From contig NC_088776.1 in NCBI RefSeq assembly GCF_954871325.1, positions 2,239,985-2,303,984 of the forward strand: a stretch of 64,000 bases of DNA. Reading direction: 5' to 3'. The number at the start of each line of letters is the position of its first letter. Positions within the stretch are counted from its first letter, which is position 1. Below are positions 45,170 to 57,834 of the stretch, piece by piece. Under the pieces are notes generated by a model that was not told where the DNA came from, did no database searches, and was given only the letters and a program-made list of their open reading frames with translations. Both the position numbers and the translations under genes were made by a program. Source of the stretch: Gordionus sp. m RMFG-2023 (lineage: Eukaryota > Nematomorpha > Gordioida > Chordodea > Parachordodidae).

Positions 45170-46440
45170 AAAAAATAGCTTTTATTCTTTCTGTTAAAGA
45201 GTACGAATGTTCATATAATAAGCATAATCATTTGTATAAAAATATTATATACAAGAATAAAATCTGGGAATTGTTCGCCAAGCAGTATAATATGCCTGGT
45301 TATAATTTTGCATACATATTTATATTTATAAATTTTTTTATGTTCATCTCTCAAAACTCTTTGGAAAAATCTGAGAGATTGTTTTATAAAAGAGAGACGA
45401 AAGCTAAAAAGTAGGTCAGGGGGTGGCCATCACGTCTCATGGCCATTCTATCAGGATATGCTATTCCTGGTAGAAACCATAACACCCAGATCACAAAAGT
45501 CCTCTTTAGATATAGAGGAATGTACTAATAAAGATGCTAATGATATATTGAATGAAATAACAGGGGAGATACTGTAAAATATAGCATTTTAATTGATAAT
45601 ATATTTATTATTTAGGTGATCTCATTGATAGTGAGAATATATCAGGTGATATATTTGTACAATCCATCTAATTTTTCTTTAAAAATTAGACATATTCCTT
45701 AATTCAGTTGGTTTATTTTTAAGCATTTCCATGGTTATTAATGTATTATCATTTTCTAATTTTATTAGTTTCCTAAAGTCATCTATTTAAAATTTTTCAA
45801 TAAATCAAATAATATAAATTGCCTATATCATTATTTTTTCTCTTGTGATCCATCACAGGACATAGATTCTTCAATATAAATAATATAAATTTTTGGATAT
45901 TATTATTTACCAATGCCATTACTAAGCTTTAGTGCTGCAGGGAATATATATTATCTGGTATATTCTAGCTATCAATGAGATCACCTAAACAATAAATATA
46001 TTATCAATTAAAATGCTATATTTTTCCATTCATGTATCTCCCCTGTTATTTCATTTAATATATCATTAACAATCTCTAGGAGTACATTCTTCTTTATCTA
46101 AAGAGGAATTCTGGTTTCTACCAAGAATAACATATCCTGACAAAATGGCCATGAGATGTGATGGCCAGCCTCTGACCCACTTTTCAGTCTGTTAAGCTTT
46201 TGTCTCTCCTTTATGAAACAATCTCTCAGATTTTTCCAGAGAGTTTTGAGAGATGAACCTAAAAAAATTTAAAAATATAAATATGTACGCAAAATTATTA
46301 CCAGGCATATTATACTGCTGGGCTAATAATTCCCAAATTTTGTTCTTGTATATAATATTTTTATTTTATAATAAATGATTATGCTTATTATATAAGCATT
46401 CGTATTCTATAACTGAAAGAATAAAAGCAATTTTATCTAA
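45170..46440. repeat. Long palindrome inside element G copy 2
   Basis: The arms are about 600 bp each. Left blocks TTTATTCTTTCTGTTA, CAGTATAATATGCCTGGT, AATCTGAGAGATTG, GGATATGCTATTCCTGGTAG and GGTGATCTCATTGATAG recur inverted in reverse order up to 46440. The spacer is under 300 bp. Arm identity is high enough to fold into a long hairpin. Confidence 0.8.
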
Positions 46441-46856
46441 AAAATTTAAATTTAAATCATAATTTTAACTTGATTATTTGATTTTAGATCGTCAAAAAAG
46501 GTAGTCATTAAATTCTTTTCAAATAATATAAAATTAGCGCTAAATCTAAAATTTTGAGCTATATTTCATAAAAATCTGTATTTAACGAACTACTATTTCA
46601 AAATCACGCGATAAACACGAAATGATTTGTGTTTTCAAAAAATCGCGGCGATTAGCTTTTGCGACTTGTATTTATCGCGTCTAAATCGCAATCGCGCCAC
46701 TATGAATTCATGGTAATAAAAATAATAATTTGAGGATGGATACCATTTTGAATTAATAAAATCGCTTTGCACTATGAATGAAAATCGCTGCGATCGATCC
46801 AGCTGATCGGCCTCTGCGATATCGCAATCGCTCTTCACTATGAATACAGGGTCATG

Positions 46857-47689
46857 TAAGAGTATAAATAATAAAAGCCAATCATTATCCAGGAATTTAC
46901 AATAATGATCACAAAAATCTTCTTCAATATTAGTCTTTTAGAAAACTTGCGTTGTCCTGATTGGTAAATTTTTAAATACAATATTTTGTCTGCCTAAAAA
47001 TAGAATTGGTTGAAAAGGAAAATGATGTTTTTTATAAAATCTCATTTCGCGGGGAAAAAATAGGCATTCCGGCAAATACGATTTTACGATGGGGAAAAAT
47101 AAAAAAAAAATAGCCAAAAAAAGAAATAAAATAAAAGGAATGGGGAATGAAAAAAAAAATGAAGGAAAGAAAGAAATATATAAATAGATAAAGAAAATTT
47201 AACAAATATAAAAGAAGAAAACACACAATAGAATAAATGATAGGAATAAAACACAAACGCGACTTTTTAAAAATAAATTATTGTTTTTTTTAACGGGGAA
47301 AAGAAAAATGAAATTTTTAAAGAGGCGAGGTCGGTTTATCACGATTTTATTTCAAAGAATAAAAAAATTGAATATAAATATTTATCTTTTGTCGAAAAAA
47401 AAACAAAACAATGACATATTTTTCTTAGAAAATCGCGAACAAAAAAAAAGGACAAAGCATGGCTATTTTAAAACCGGCCAACACTCCAACAATCCATCCA
47501 TCATTCACAAATTATAAAGGGAAATTCCAGTTTTCTTCTTTTTTTTTAAAAATAATTATTATATTTACCTTGAGGTGTAATATATTAAGTTATAATATTT
47601 CTTTTTATATTGCTTTTACCCATTTCTAATTCATTTTGTAACTAAAATACTTTTCAAAAATGTATCTCCCCCCGTTAGGGGGATTGTTA
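46857..47689. other. No gene seen
   Basis: AT-rich. The short open frames are low-complexity Phe/Lys-rich products. Confidence 0.5.
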
Positions 47690-47778
47690 AGATTTTAGCC
47701 AACATAATATTACGTAAGCCAAGAGAGTTGGGGGAAATAGAGTTCCAAAACCTTTCGGCCATCTATGATCCTCCAGGG

Positions 47779-48339
47779 TAGTGTTTGCAACGGTCCGGTC
47801 CGGTCCAGTCCGGTCTTATTAGACTTTTCGGTCCTATGGGACGGTCCCGTCCAACAACACGGTCCCACGGTCCGGTCCGGTCCGACCGAAGACCGATTAA
47901 AGAATATAAAAGTTTACTATAAATTGCTTTATAGTTAATGTGTATGTACATGAACATATTAAATATGATTATTTAATGCCTAACACTATATAATATCTAA
48001 TTCATCGTTTACTTTTTATATTCTAAATTCAATATTCATAGTTTACTTTTTATATTCTTCTTTGATTAGGCATTTGTGTATAATATAATAAAAATGAATT
48101 GATGATATAATTGAAATATTAATAGGGTAATTTAACTATTCATTTTTAATAAATTTAAATGCAGAATAAAACTTTTGTAGCTTTATAAAAAAATTTTTTT
48201 TAGGTGGGACCGGACCGCCTGGACCGGACCGGACCGACGGTCCCACGGTCCGGTCTCATATGACTTAACGGTCCATCGGTCTGGTCCCAGTTTAGAAAAA
48301 AAGACCGGACTGGACCAGACCGGACCGTTGCAAACACTA
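47779..48339. mobile_element. Non-autonomous hAT element with perfect 8-bp target duplication
   Basis: Ends are TAGTGTTTGCAACGGTCCGG and its inverse CCGGACCGTTGCAAACACTA, with repeated GGTCC/GGACC words inside both. CTCCAGGG flanks it at 47771-47778 and 48340-48347. It is 561 bp with an AT-rich non-coding middle. The host sequence on both sides is a family C/D relative (TTAGCCAACATAATATTACG and TATTATTTTGGCTAACAT). Confidence 0.92.
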
Positions 48340-48430
48340 CTCCAGGGTTATACAATATTATTTTGGCTAACATTTTAATCGAATCGTGTTTTAAGCATCT
48401 ATCCGAATGGGGGTTTTTTTAACAACCCTA

Positions 48431-50165
48431 TTCCTAAATACTAGTTTTATTTTGTTTTTTAAATCAAAGGTTGTATCGAGATCCAGACTACATTTTTGAT
48501 CAGATGTTTTAAATTTATCGATATTTTAAAGCGTTACTTTTCATTTATCGAACAGATACTTCTTATTTTATCATTTTTGGGGGGTTATATATACTATACA
48601 GAGGAAAAATATTTCTATCTCAAAAAAACTCTATATCGAAAATAGGATCCAATCGCGATGACGTCAACAAAAATTTTCCTTCCCTACCGGAAGGTTGATT
48701 CACCTCTAAAATATTTCCATATCCGGTGTAAATTACTAAAAAATATATTTTATCTAACAAATAATAATAATTGAGTATCCTATGTCAGCAAATCTAACCT
48801 TTTCTTTCATTTTTTTAAAACTATTTACCACGCCTTTTTAAACATACAATTTATATATTTGAAGCCAAAAATGCTTGCTCGCTCTCCTCCATTACTCATT
48901 TCTTATTGGCTCATTCGATTCCCTCGCGGATTGATATGGGTGGGGTTTGGAAGGTAAGCGGGTAAAAGGCCCATTCAAAAAACGAATTGAATATCGAATT
49001 ATCCGATTGGTTCAAAAATAAAATCAATACGACTAATTCATCGCCCGGATTCGGTTAATTCGAATAAACCTATCGCGTCGCTATTAGCTTCATCTAAAGA
49101 TACTCGGTTCGCTAGAAGTTTGGACAAAAGACAAAAAAAACTTTGAAAAAACAGCGTCCATTTATAAGTTTTTTTTTATTGGCTAGCAAAAAAAACAACA
49201 AAAAAAACATTTTGTTTATTTTTTTTGTTAATTTAATTAAGCATTTTGATTGGTAGGATAAAAGCCAAAAAAATAAAATCTATATGACATTGACAATAAA
49301 AAGCTTTTAAAAGTTTTTAATATACAATTTTTTTTTACAAGGAAAATATTAATTTTGTCTAAATAAAAATTATTTTTCGACATTTTTCAAAAATGTTTTT
49401 GCGAGGGATTAAGTTGGATATTTTAAATTCTTTTTTTAAAAATCTTTTCTTTCATTCTTTTCTTCTCTTCCTCTTTCTTTTCTATTCTATTCCTTAATTT
49501 TAATTTTCTTCTTCCTAAACCAAAAAAAAAATATAAAATTTAATAGGAATAAATAAAAATTACTTTATAATAAAAATGTTAAACGTTATTTTTTAAGGAT
49601 CTTGATTTAAATATTTTAAAATAATTTTTTTTTAAAATTGTTATAGATAAGAATCTTTAAGTATCAGATTATATTTTTCGCAGTCCGTTATAAGAAAGTT
49701 TTTATTTAAGCTATTAAATATCCAAAAAAAATTCTTTATCAAGATATTTACTTGCTAATTTAACATGTACTTTTATTTGTTTTTTTTATCCTAGTAGAAG
49801 TTTGACAATATGGAACAGGGTGAGGCTAAAGATACTTTTATAGTGTTGGCAAAAGTCACGAGTTAGATTTATTGGGGGGGGGGATGTAACTGCAAGATTA
49901 ACTGTTTACTTTTGGTAAAAATATCGTTCATTATTCTCTTACTTTTATATAAGATAAATTTTTCCCAAATTTAAAAATGATTACCTTTTAAATGCCTCAT
50001 TTACATCACGCACTCCTTGTGGAACTTTATTTTATCTTTAAAGTCTTTTAAGAGTTAAATTCCCCAAAATAGTAAAAAATAAAAAAAACTAAACGCGCCA
50101 AAATAATTGCGAAGAAATTAAATATTATCCCGCCATATTAAAAAAAAAATTTTGTTTTTTTTTGT
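48431..50165. other. No gene seen
   Basis: AT-rich sequence with a G run near 49874. No motifs or inverted ends I can support. Confidence 0.5.
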
Positions 50166-50179
50166 TTGAAAAACATAAT

Positions 50180-50557
50180 CAGAGACCTGTGCAGAGGTAC
50201 AAATTGCAAGGCCCGATCCGAATTTTTTTTTTCAAAAATTTATTCGACCCGGCCCGGGTTTATTTTCAGGCCCGATCCGGATTTTTTTTTAAAAATTTAT
50301 TCGACCCGGCCCGGGTTTATTTTCAGGCCCGATCCGGATTTTTTTTTCAAAAATTTATTCGACCCGGCCCGGGTTTATTTTCAGGCCCGGCCCGGATTTT
50401 TTTTTAAAAATATATTAAATTTATTTTCGATTTTTATAGCTAATAATGGCGATTTCAAATATTTGGTTTTAAAATACGTCCAGATATTTTTTTTTTAAAT
50501 TTCAGGTCCGGCCCGGGTTTATTTAAAAAAAAATTAAAATACGGCCGCAGGTCTCTG
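50180..50557. mobile_element. GC-rich-TIR element with an internal 57-bp tandem array
   Basis: Ends CAGAGACCTG and CAGGTCTCTG are perfect 10-bp inverted repeats. Inside, units of about 57 bp start at about 50209, 50267, 50324 and 50382. Each has GGCCCGATCCGGA, a T-run, then TTATTCGACCCGGCCCGGG. The open frames over this stretch are translations of the array. Flanking 8-mers do not match. Confidence 0.75.
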
Positions 50558-51067
50558 GGATATCAAAATATAGTTTAAAGTTGTTACACTTATTTTTTTT
50601 TTATTATATATATAACTAATCTGTGCAAAAAGGAAAAGGATTTACGAATGTCATTTAAGCCAAGTGATTGTTAAAAGGGGGTTGATTTGGTCAATTTTTT
50701 TTAAAAAACGGTTTTAACTCAAGGTTTTGACCAATAGTAAATTACTCGAGCTTAGAGCCAGCAATTGGAAGAACGGTTTGGACCTTCTATTGGTCGAAAA
50801 TTTTGAGATTTTATGTAATAAAATTTGTGACATTGGTTCAAAGATAGATGATAAGTTAAAAAAAATAATAATATAAGTTATCGGAACAGCCTTTTTAAAA
50901 TTAATATCGGAATGTATCGGATGGGGAAAAGATTTATAAATCGGCACACAGCCATACTTTATACATACCCATATTATATTGTGTTTAAAAGAATGACGAG
51001 TTACATATATAATTTATAAAGCTAACTAGTTACTTTTGCAATGTAACTAGTTGTTACTTTTTATGTT

Positions 51068-51270
51068 AAAGGAACTTGATATAGCCGATTTTTTTTAAAA
51101 AAATGGCGAAACATTTTTAGCAAAAAAAAATAAATAATCACAAGTCTCGTGATTTAGCCAAAAGAAAACCCATCTTTCTTTCTTTTCCGCAAATCATTAA
51201 TGCGAAATGAAGATTAGGTATTTTTTTTATATTAGTTTGGCTAAAAATCTTGATTAATTTGATCGACATT
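51068..51270 (+). mobile_element. Degenerate relative of family C
   Basis: Contains ACAAGTCTCGTGATTTAGCC and TTAGTTTGGCTAAAAATCTTG, a loose echo of the family C core. Low-grade match. Confidence 0.35.
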
Positions 51271-51959
51271 TCTAAACTCGTTTCGCCCCGGGCCTAAACC
51301 AAAAACACCCCCAACCCATGTGGCTTTCGGATTCCTATCCGGGGGACAGAAGCTACGGGGTTCTAAGCTCCTGATTTATAATCTATTTTGACTCTTCATC
51401 CCCTTCCCATTAAATTCTAATCTCTATTAATTTTTGTTAATAATAAATTGTATAAAAATTTTATTTAACAAAATAATAACTAGATGGATGATGACAATTT
51501 GACTTTAATAACTATTTTAGAGATAATAATATGATTATGTTAATGTAATTTATATATAATAATCTATCTATCCATTCACTACTACTAAAGATTAAAATAA
51601 ATTTTCGTTTATCTATATTTGATGATATATTTATATGATCTATTTTATTTTTACATTAAAAAAATAAAATAATTTTCGGAATAATTATTTAACCTCCTTC
51701 TCTAATCTTTATGGTTCAAAGAATTTTTCTTTCTATTCTTTCTTTCTTTTTTTTATACAATTATTTATTTTATTTTTAATTAAATTTTTATATTTATTTT
51801 ATTATCATCATTCTCTTTTCATTTTATATTCATTTTTTCCCCACTTTCTTTCTTTTTAGAGTCAAAAATTGAGAGAAAGAAAATATAATATTTAAAAAAT
51901 AAACGCAAAAAATAGAATAAATTAGTTTAAAATAAAACAAACAATGGAAACACAAAAAC
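51271..51959. other. No gene seen
   Basis: AT-rich with pyrimidine-rich low-complexity stretches. Confidence 0.5.
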
Positions 51960-52145
51960 CCTGCTTTACAAAGCAAAATGGCGTTGATGCCTCTTGCCAA
52001 AATATAAATGGATAACTGTCACAGTGTACGTTGACTAAAGGGCTGGGCAATGGCATAATAACAACAAGACTAACGATGCTGAAAGCGTCGTTGAATGCTA
52101 ATTGGGTGTAACCAAAAATGGCGTCGCCAGCTGTTTTTCTGCTTT
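51960..52145 (-). mobile_element. Partial family E copy
   Basis: Shares ATGGCATAATAA-AACAAGACTAACGATG and CAAAAATGGCGTCGCCAGCTG-type ends with copies at 35640 and 62490. The 120-codon minus-strand open frame overlapping it (52284-51922) has no recognisable domain. Confidence 0.5.
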
Positions 52146-52804
52146 TAATGAATGCATAGTGCCATACCCTTCCCCCCCTCCCCCTTCGATTACCCACTTT
52201 GTCCATATTTCTCGCAGTGTAAGCACCGAGTGGCAAAAACTTTTCTTCCGAAAATCTTTTAGGAGAGGAAGGTTGAACAGCCATTTATATATTTTTTTAA
52301 AGATTTTAATTTATTTCCACAGTATTTTAAAAACACCCACTAAACAAATACAAAAAAAGATTAAAATTACTTATTTTTAATTATAATATGATAAATATAA
52401 ATATTTATATTTTTGAAAATGTAACTGTAAAAATAATAACAAAACATACCTTTATTTACTTAAATAATAAAAATTAAATTTCTCAAAAAATCATGGAACC
52501 ATGAAAAAGCAAAATTGTCATCTCTCATTGTTAACTTTTGTAAAACTGTTACACTATTATTTTTTTTTGTTGAATTAAAAGATATAATATTTATTTTTTA
52601 TATAATAATAATAATATTTAATTTTCTTTTTATATTATTATTATTAAAAAAAAAAAATTAAATAAATTTTTAAGGATTTTTAAAATTCTTTTGAATCCAT
52701 TTTCGATTGTAGTTCTTTCCCCCTCTATTACTTTCTCCAATTAAATTATTCCGTTTTGTATTATACTTGGTTTAAAGTTAAAATTGTAAATTATCTCCGC
52801 AAAT

Positions 52805-53025
52805 ATCGTGTTTAGTATCGGTTTTGTAACGTTTGGTATTGGCCAATACGGTGTTAGTATCAGTTTGGTATCAATGGTATTGACCAATAGTGTGTTAGTA
52901 ACGTTGGTATCAGCTTTATATTGTGTTTAGTAACAGTTTGATATCGATTATATTGACCAATACGTAGTATGAGTTTGGTATCAATGGTATTGACCAATAG
53001 TGTGTTGGTATCTGCTGTATCACCT
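52805..53025. repeat. Minisatellite of irregular units of about 50-60 bp
   Basis: Repeated TTTGGTATCAATGGTATTGA and CCAATAGTGTGTTAGTA words in at least four units, with internal length variation. Confidence 0.8.
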
Positions 53026-53849
53026 AAAAAAGAGTAGTATGGGTGCCTCTTTGCTCTCTTTCAACAAGTAAAATATGTTAAACCCAACTGAACCAGTTAG
53101 CGGACCTGGAAAAACCGTTCAGTTAAATATTATATTCTAATCCCAACCAATCTTCACTAAATATAGGTATCTTGAAATTAATACTAATAAGTTTTCATTT
53201 AAAAAAGTGTAAATTGTCACCGTGATTTAGGGGTATATATATAAAAGGGAGATCTTTCATCCACCCTGCCCTACTTGCTTGCGTCATTCCGCTTATGACT
53301 TTCAGTACCTAGCAGGGCGTGGCTAGAGTAGTTATAACGGGGGTTAATCACGTAAACATGAATTTGTCGAAGGTATTAAAGAGACATCTCTTTCAAATAC
53401 TAATCAGATAGATTATACAATGATTGAAAAAAAAATTAAATATATCTAATATGATCAGATGAACCGATACCAACATTGTAACGAACGATTCTAATAGATA
53501 CTTGGAAAAATTAGCTATTATAAAGAAAAGGGTTATTTGATTCGTCCAAATGAATCGTTTTTATTTATTTAATCTAATTTAGGAAAGATGTGATTAAATT
53601 TTATGTGTAAACCACAAAATGGCGTCACAGCTGGAGGGTCCTATGTATGTTACACATTTAATTAAACGAATGGTCAATCTAGTAGCAATTATATGCATCT
53701 TTGCTTATTTCTAAGCATAAATAAGCCGTTCTATATGGCGTCTTCCTCTAAGCAAAATTTCAAAGATTAAGAAGCTACTTAGCTTTAGAAAACATACTTA
53801 TAAAACAAAAGAGAAGAGGGTGCCCCAGTTCAAAATCTGAAATAGACTA

Positions 53850-54365
53850 GTGTCTAGTGGATGCAAAATTGCTCCGATTTTTAAAAAAAAACCGCTAGCT
53901 CAATATTCTTTCCAGAAAAATATTAGGCGCTAGCCGGAGATTGTTACTCGTAGATTCGAACATCTATTTAGCGAAATATCTAAGCTTTTAAGGCAATACT
54001 TTTCCGGTTAAAATTGGCTCAAATGGAGCGATCGCATTACTACCAGTCTCGTTAAACGCGTCAATTGGGCGGCAATTTTTTTTTAAAAACGGACCGATTA
54101 AGATTTTATTGGTTTTCAGGCCCGGCCCGGATTTTTATAAAATATATTTTTGATTTTTATAGCTAATAATGGCGATTTCAAATAGTTGGTTTTAAAATAT
54201 ACGGCCCGGCCCGGGTATATTCAACAGGTCGCTGGTATTTACCTAATAATAAGCATCGAGATTTGGCTAATAGAGGGTCAAAAAATTTCAGTTTTAGGAC
54301 AAAAATATCAAGGCTTACGTAACGTTACTTTAGGCTAAAATCTTAATCTGACCACCCAGTAGCTA
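53850..54365. mobile_element. Patchwork of degenerate family C relatives and a GC-rich TIR scrap
   Basis: 53850-54060 keeps GCTCAATATTCTTTCCAGAA and CGTTAAACGCG. 54115-54215 shares AGCTAATAATGGCGATTTCA and GGCCCGGCCCGG words with 50390-50520. 54240-54365 keeps CATCGAGATTTGGCTAATAG. All are non-coding. Confidence 0.5.
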
Positions 54366-55702
54366 TTTACAGCTCGGACAACCTTTAAAAATAAAAATTA
54401 TTTTGCGTTTTTAGGTAATAAGCGTTTTATCCGCTAAAACTCTTATTGACAGCGCGAAGCAAATAAATTCAAGAGTTGGACCACCGAATCTCAAAACCGG
54501 TTAACCGGGTTTGGACAGTAATTTATTAATCGGTGGGGGGGATAAAAGGGTTGAAATATTAATTAAATAAATTTTAAAAAAAAAATTAAAATAAAATAAA
54601 TAGAAGGGTAGAAAAGAAAGAAATGGAAGATGGAAAAAGGGAAGAAAAGAATAGGAAAAAAATATATATATAAAGGAATTGAAAGGAGAACGACAATTAT
54701 TGCCAATGCCATTAAAATACAATTTTACAAATTTTTTTTTTCTTGTTTTTATGAGGTATTAAAAAAAATTATTATAAGGTGTGTATAAAAGGTTTGATAT
54801 ATTACATACATGATATATATGTATATATAAAAATATTTATTTTATTAATTTATATATTAGTATTTATTTTATTATATTATATTTTTTAATAAAATAATTA
54901 TATAATTTTCAATTTTTCCATTCAATTGATATATTCATATTTTATATGAAAAAATAGCTTAAAGCTATTGTCAATGGGAAGAAGGAAAAAAAAAACATTA
55001 AAAAAATGTTCCGACATTTAATTAATAATTTACATATTTTTTTGTTTTCCTTTCTCTTTACCAAAATATAAAATAAAAATGGAGGTCAACTAGGTTTGTT
55101 TTTGGCGCGTTGATTAGAGAGAGGTCCTTCGGTCCGCTTTAATCGGGCAAAACCGAATTTTAGGGTAAGGTCTTTATGCGAATCCTTTTCGTTCTCGCTG
55201 TCACTGGGTTTAAGTTCTGTCACACCCTTTTGGCATTTTATTTTGGCATTTTTGAGCAAAAATTCTTTTGAATTTCCTTTTTTTTATTGTGGATAAAATG
55301 GGGAGTTTGTTTAATCAGCTGATTTAAGGAATGAGCAAATTTGCGGGTAAATAAATCGCGTAGCGTCAAATACTCTCCTCTTTTTTTTTAAAATTAAAGA
55401 TAGATATTAATTTAAGATTTTTCTCCCATCTAGATCATGAGTAGTTATGGAAGGAAAAGGATTGCACCAGACATTTTACTGGTTTTTTAAAAAAAATAGG
55501 ATCGGGAGATACTTTCAAAAAATTCCGATACAATATGGGGATTATATTTATATAGTCGAGAATTAGGTTATTCCAAATAAATTAAAAAAATTTTATAATT
55601 ATACTTTTCTATTTATTTACATTTAAAAAAAAATCGAGAATAATAGAAGCCTAATTTTGTTTTTTTTTTAAAAAAAATAATTGTTCTCGTGTTAAATTAT
55701 AA
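54366..55702. other. No gene seen
   Basis: AT-rich; one short G run at 54535. Nothing supported. Confidence 0.5.
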
Positions 55703-56210
55703 CGAGAAAAAAAAAGTGGAGATGGAATAATCTAATTCTCGAGCGACGATATGTCACAATAGGTTGATGCGTATTGGAATATAAATTCGAGACTTTGAAG
55801 GGGGGGGGGAGAATCTAATATAGTCTTGACAACAAACAAAAAGTGGAGATGGAATAATCTAATTCTAGAGCGACGATATGTCACAATAGGTCGATGCGTG
55901 TTAGAATATAAATTTAAGTGTTTTTAAAATGAGATGAACGACTTGGGGGGGGGGGGAAATCTAATATAGTCTTGGCCAAAAACAAAAAGTGGAGATGGAA
56001 TAATCTAATTCTCGAGCGACGATATGTCACAATAGGTCAATGCGTGTTAGAATATAAATTTAAGTGTTTTTAAAATATAGTCTTGGCCACGAACATGGAG
56101 ATGGAATAATCTAATTCTCGAGCGACGATATGAGGTCGATGGGTGTTGGAATATAAATTCAAGTGTTATAAAATGAGATGATCGATTTTGAGGGATCTAA
56201 TATCGCCTTG
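55703..56210. repeat. Tandem array, four units of roughly 110-145 bp
   Basis: Each unit has GTGGAGATGGAATAATCTAA, TCTCGAGCGACGATATG, GGTCGATGCGTGTTAGAATA and an end with ATCTAATATAGTCTTG. Unit starts are near 55717, 55842, 55988 and 56096. Two units contain G runs of 9 and 12. Confidence 0.88.
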
Positions 56211-56388
56211 GGAAAATTTCAGTGTTTTTTTTTAAAAAAAGAGTTTTGAAAGAAAATTTTGCTTAAAAATTCCAGCAAAATAAAATCTTAAAAGATCATA
56301 GAATTGAAGATTTTCTATGCATAAAAATCGCCAGATAATTTTATATTCTGGAGAGCATTTCAAATTCTGGTTTATCCGTCGTTTATTA

Positions 56389-56533
56389 TAGTGCGACTAA
56401 TTGAGCGTTTTCAAAAAAAAAGCAAACCATTGCGTTTTTATTAATGTTGCTAAATCGTTATACACATACCATTTTTTGAAGTATTGTTTGCGTTTTGAAT
56501 AACGAGAGACAAACGCTCAATTTTGTCGCACTA
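56389..56533. mobile_element. Small TIR element with TTA flanks
   Basis: The left end TAGTGCGACTAATTGAGCG and the right end (reverse complement TAGTGCGACAAAATTGAGCG) are long inverted repeats. TTA lies on both sides (56386-56388 and 56534-56536), which fits a PIF/Harbinger-type 3-bp duplication. It is 145 bp and non-coding. Confidence 0.7.
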
Positions 56534-56536
56534 TTA

Positions 56537-57834
56537 AGTAGTAATTTTTTTTTAATTATGAAATTTGTTTTAAGGATAGATGGTTTAATAAAAAATAATC
56601 AATTCAAATATCCTATAAGTAAAAAGATCGGTCTTGTTTGAATATCGGATTGAATAGGTAAAAAAAAAAATTGAGGATCGCGACCACCCTAGAAACAACC
56701 CCCTTCCACCCCATCCCTCAAAACATTTCTGGAGATATGCTGTCATGCTAGGAAAATACAACTAATTAATTTCATTAATGTTTATATATTTTTAAAATAT
56801 AATGTTTTTCTGTTTTTATAAAAAAATTTTTATAAAAATATTATTATATTGGTGTAAACTAGGGGAGAAGAGCAAATACCCCCTTCCCCTTCATTAATTG
56901 ATTGAGAAAATGATGGATACATCAGTTTATAGTTCATCTTGCCTGAATCAACATGAACATATTATATTAAGCCTAAAGTATATTTTATTTAGAAAGGAAT
57001 ATTAATTTTTTTTTTCTATTTAAAGGACGAGTAAATTTAAAGATATTTATTCATATTTAAAAAAAAACTAATTAAAATAAATTAAATTTATCCATGTCAC
57101 TTGCTGTTAATTTAATCATTAGTAATTCCTTTAGTTGTGACGATATCTTTGTCAAAATTAAAATAATGTAGTATCAATATGTGTTATATCTCAGAATTGT
57201 TAGAAGATATGTCAAAATTTTTTAATGTGTAACCATCTTGGAAGGCTAATACGCTATTTCAGTATTAGAAAATAAAATCAGACTATATTTTGGACCCACT
57301 TTAACAAATTTTTTTAAATATTGAACATATTTTTGAGACCAATTCTAATGCCTCCTTCTATTAATCTCGTCATATAACAAGTTTTAATGTTTTATCAATA
57401 TTACAAGATATTTATATAAAAAATCAATCTGGTAAATATTCCAAAATCTACACATTTTTTAACATGATTCACTTTCACACCAATCTATAAAATTAAGTGA
57501 GCATTTAATTTTTAAAAATTAGAATATCAAAGAGCAAAAAGTTAAATATGATATAATCATCCACAAACCATAAATAACTCAATCACTTAGTCAGTGTTCT
57601 CTCCATTAAATTATTGTAATCTAATTTGAAACCCATTTACATACTATTTTATTTAAAATAATTCTCTGTTCTTATCATTTATATAAATATTTTCTTATAC
57701 ATGTTTAAAAATAATAGAAAGAAAAAAAGACTTTTGGTATAAAATTAAAATAATTTATATTAACAAATTTATTTGGCAATATTCCATAATTAATGTGATA
57801 TATATATATATATATGTGATAATTTAATATAAAG
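56537..57834. other. No gene seen
   Basis: AT-rich. No recognisable feature. Confidence 0.5.

Larger units (their letters stand above)
41611..46852. mobile_element. TIR/palindrome element family G, copy 2, interrupted by an RT element
   Basis: The left end ACCCTCTGAATTCTTAGTGG and the right end (reverse complement ACCCTGTATTCATAGTGAAG) are inverted repeats. Both continue with GCGATTGCGATTT-ACGCGATAAATAC and match for about 300 bp. Inside, 45170-46440 is a long palindrome. The left repeat and the palindrome are separated by the RT element at 41907-45145; without it the element would be about 2 kb. No transposase is recognisable and no target duplication is clear. Confidence 0.75.

Noticed and set aside
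50162-50498. Two overlapping open frames with repeated peptide units
   Set aside because: Translation of the 57-bp GC-rich tandem array inside a TIR element.
51922-52284. 120-codon minus-strand open frame starting MAVQPSSPKRF, considered as the first par-6 exon
   Set aside because: It lacks the VEVKSK motif expected before exon 2, has no suitable phase-0 donor that I can see, and overlaps a family E repeat.
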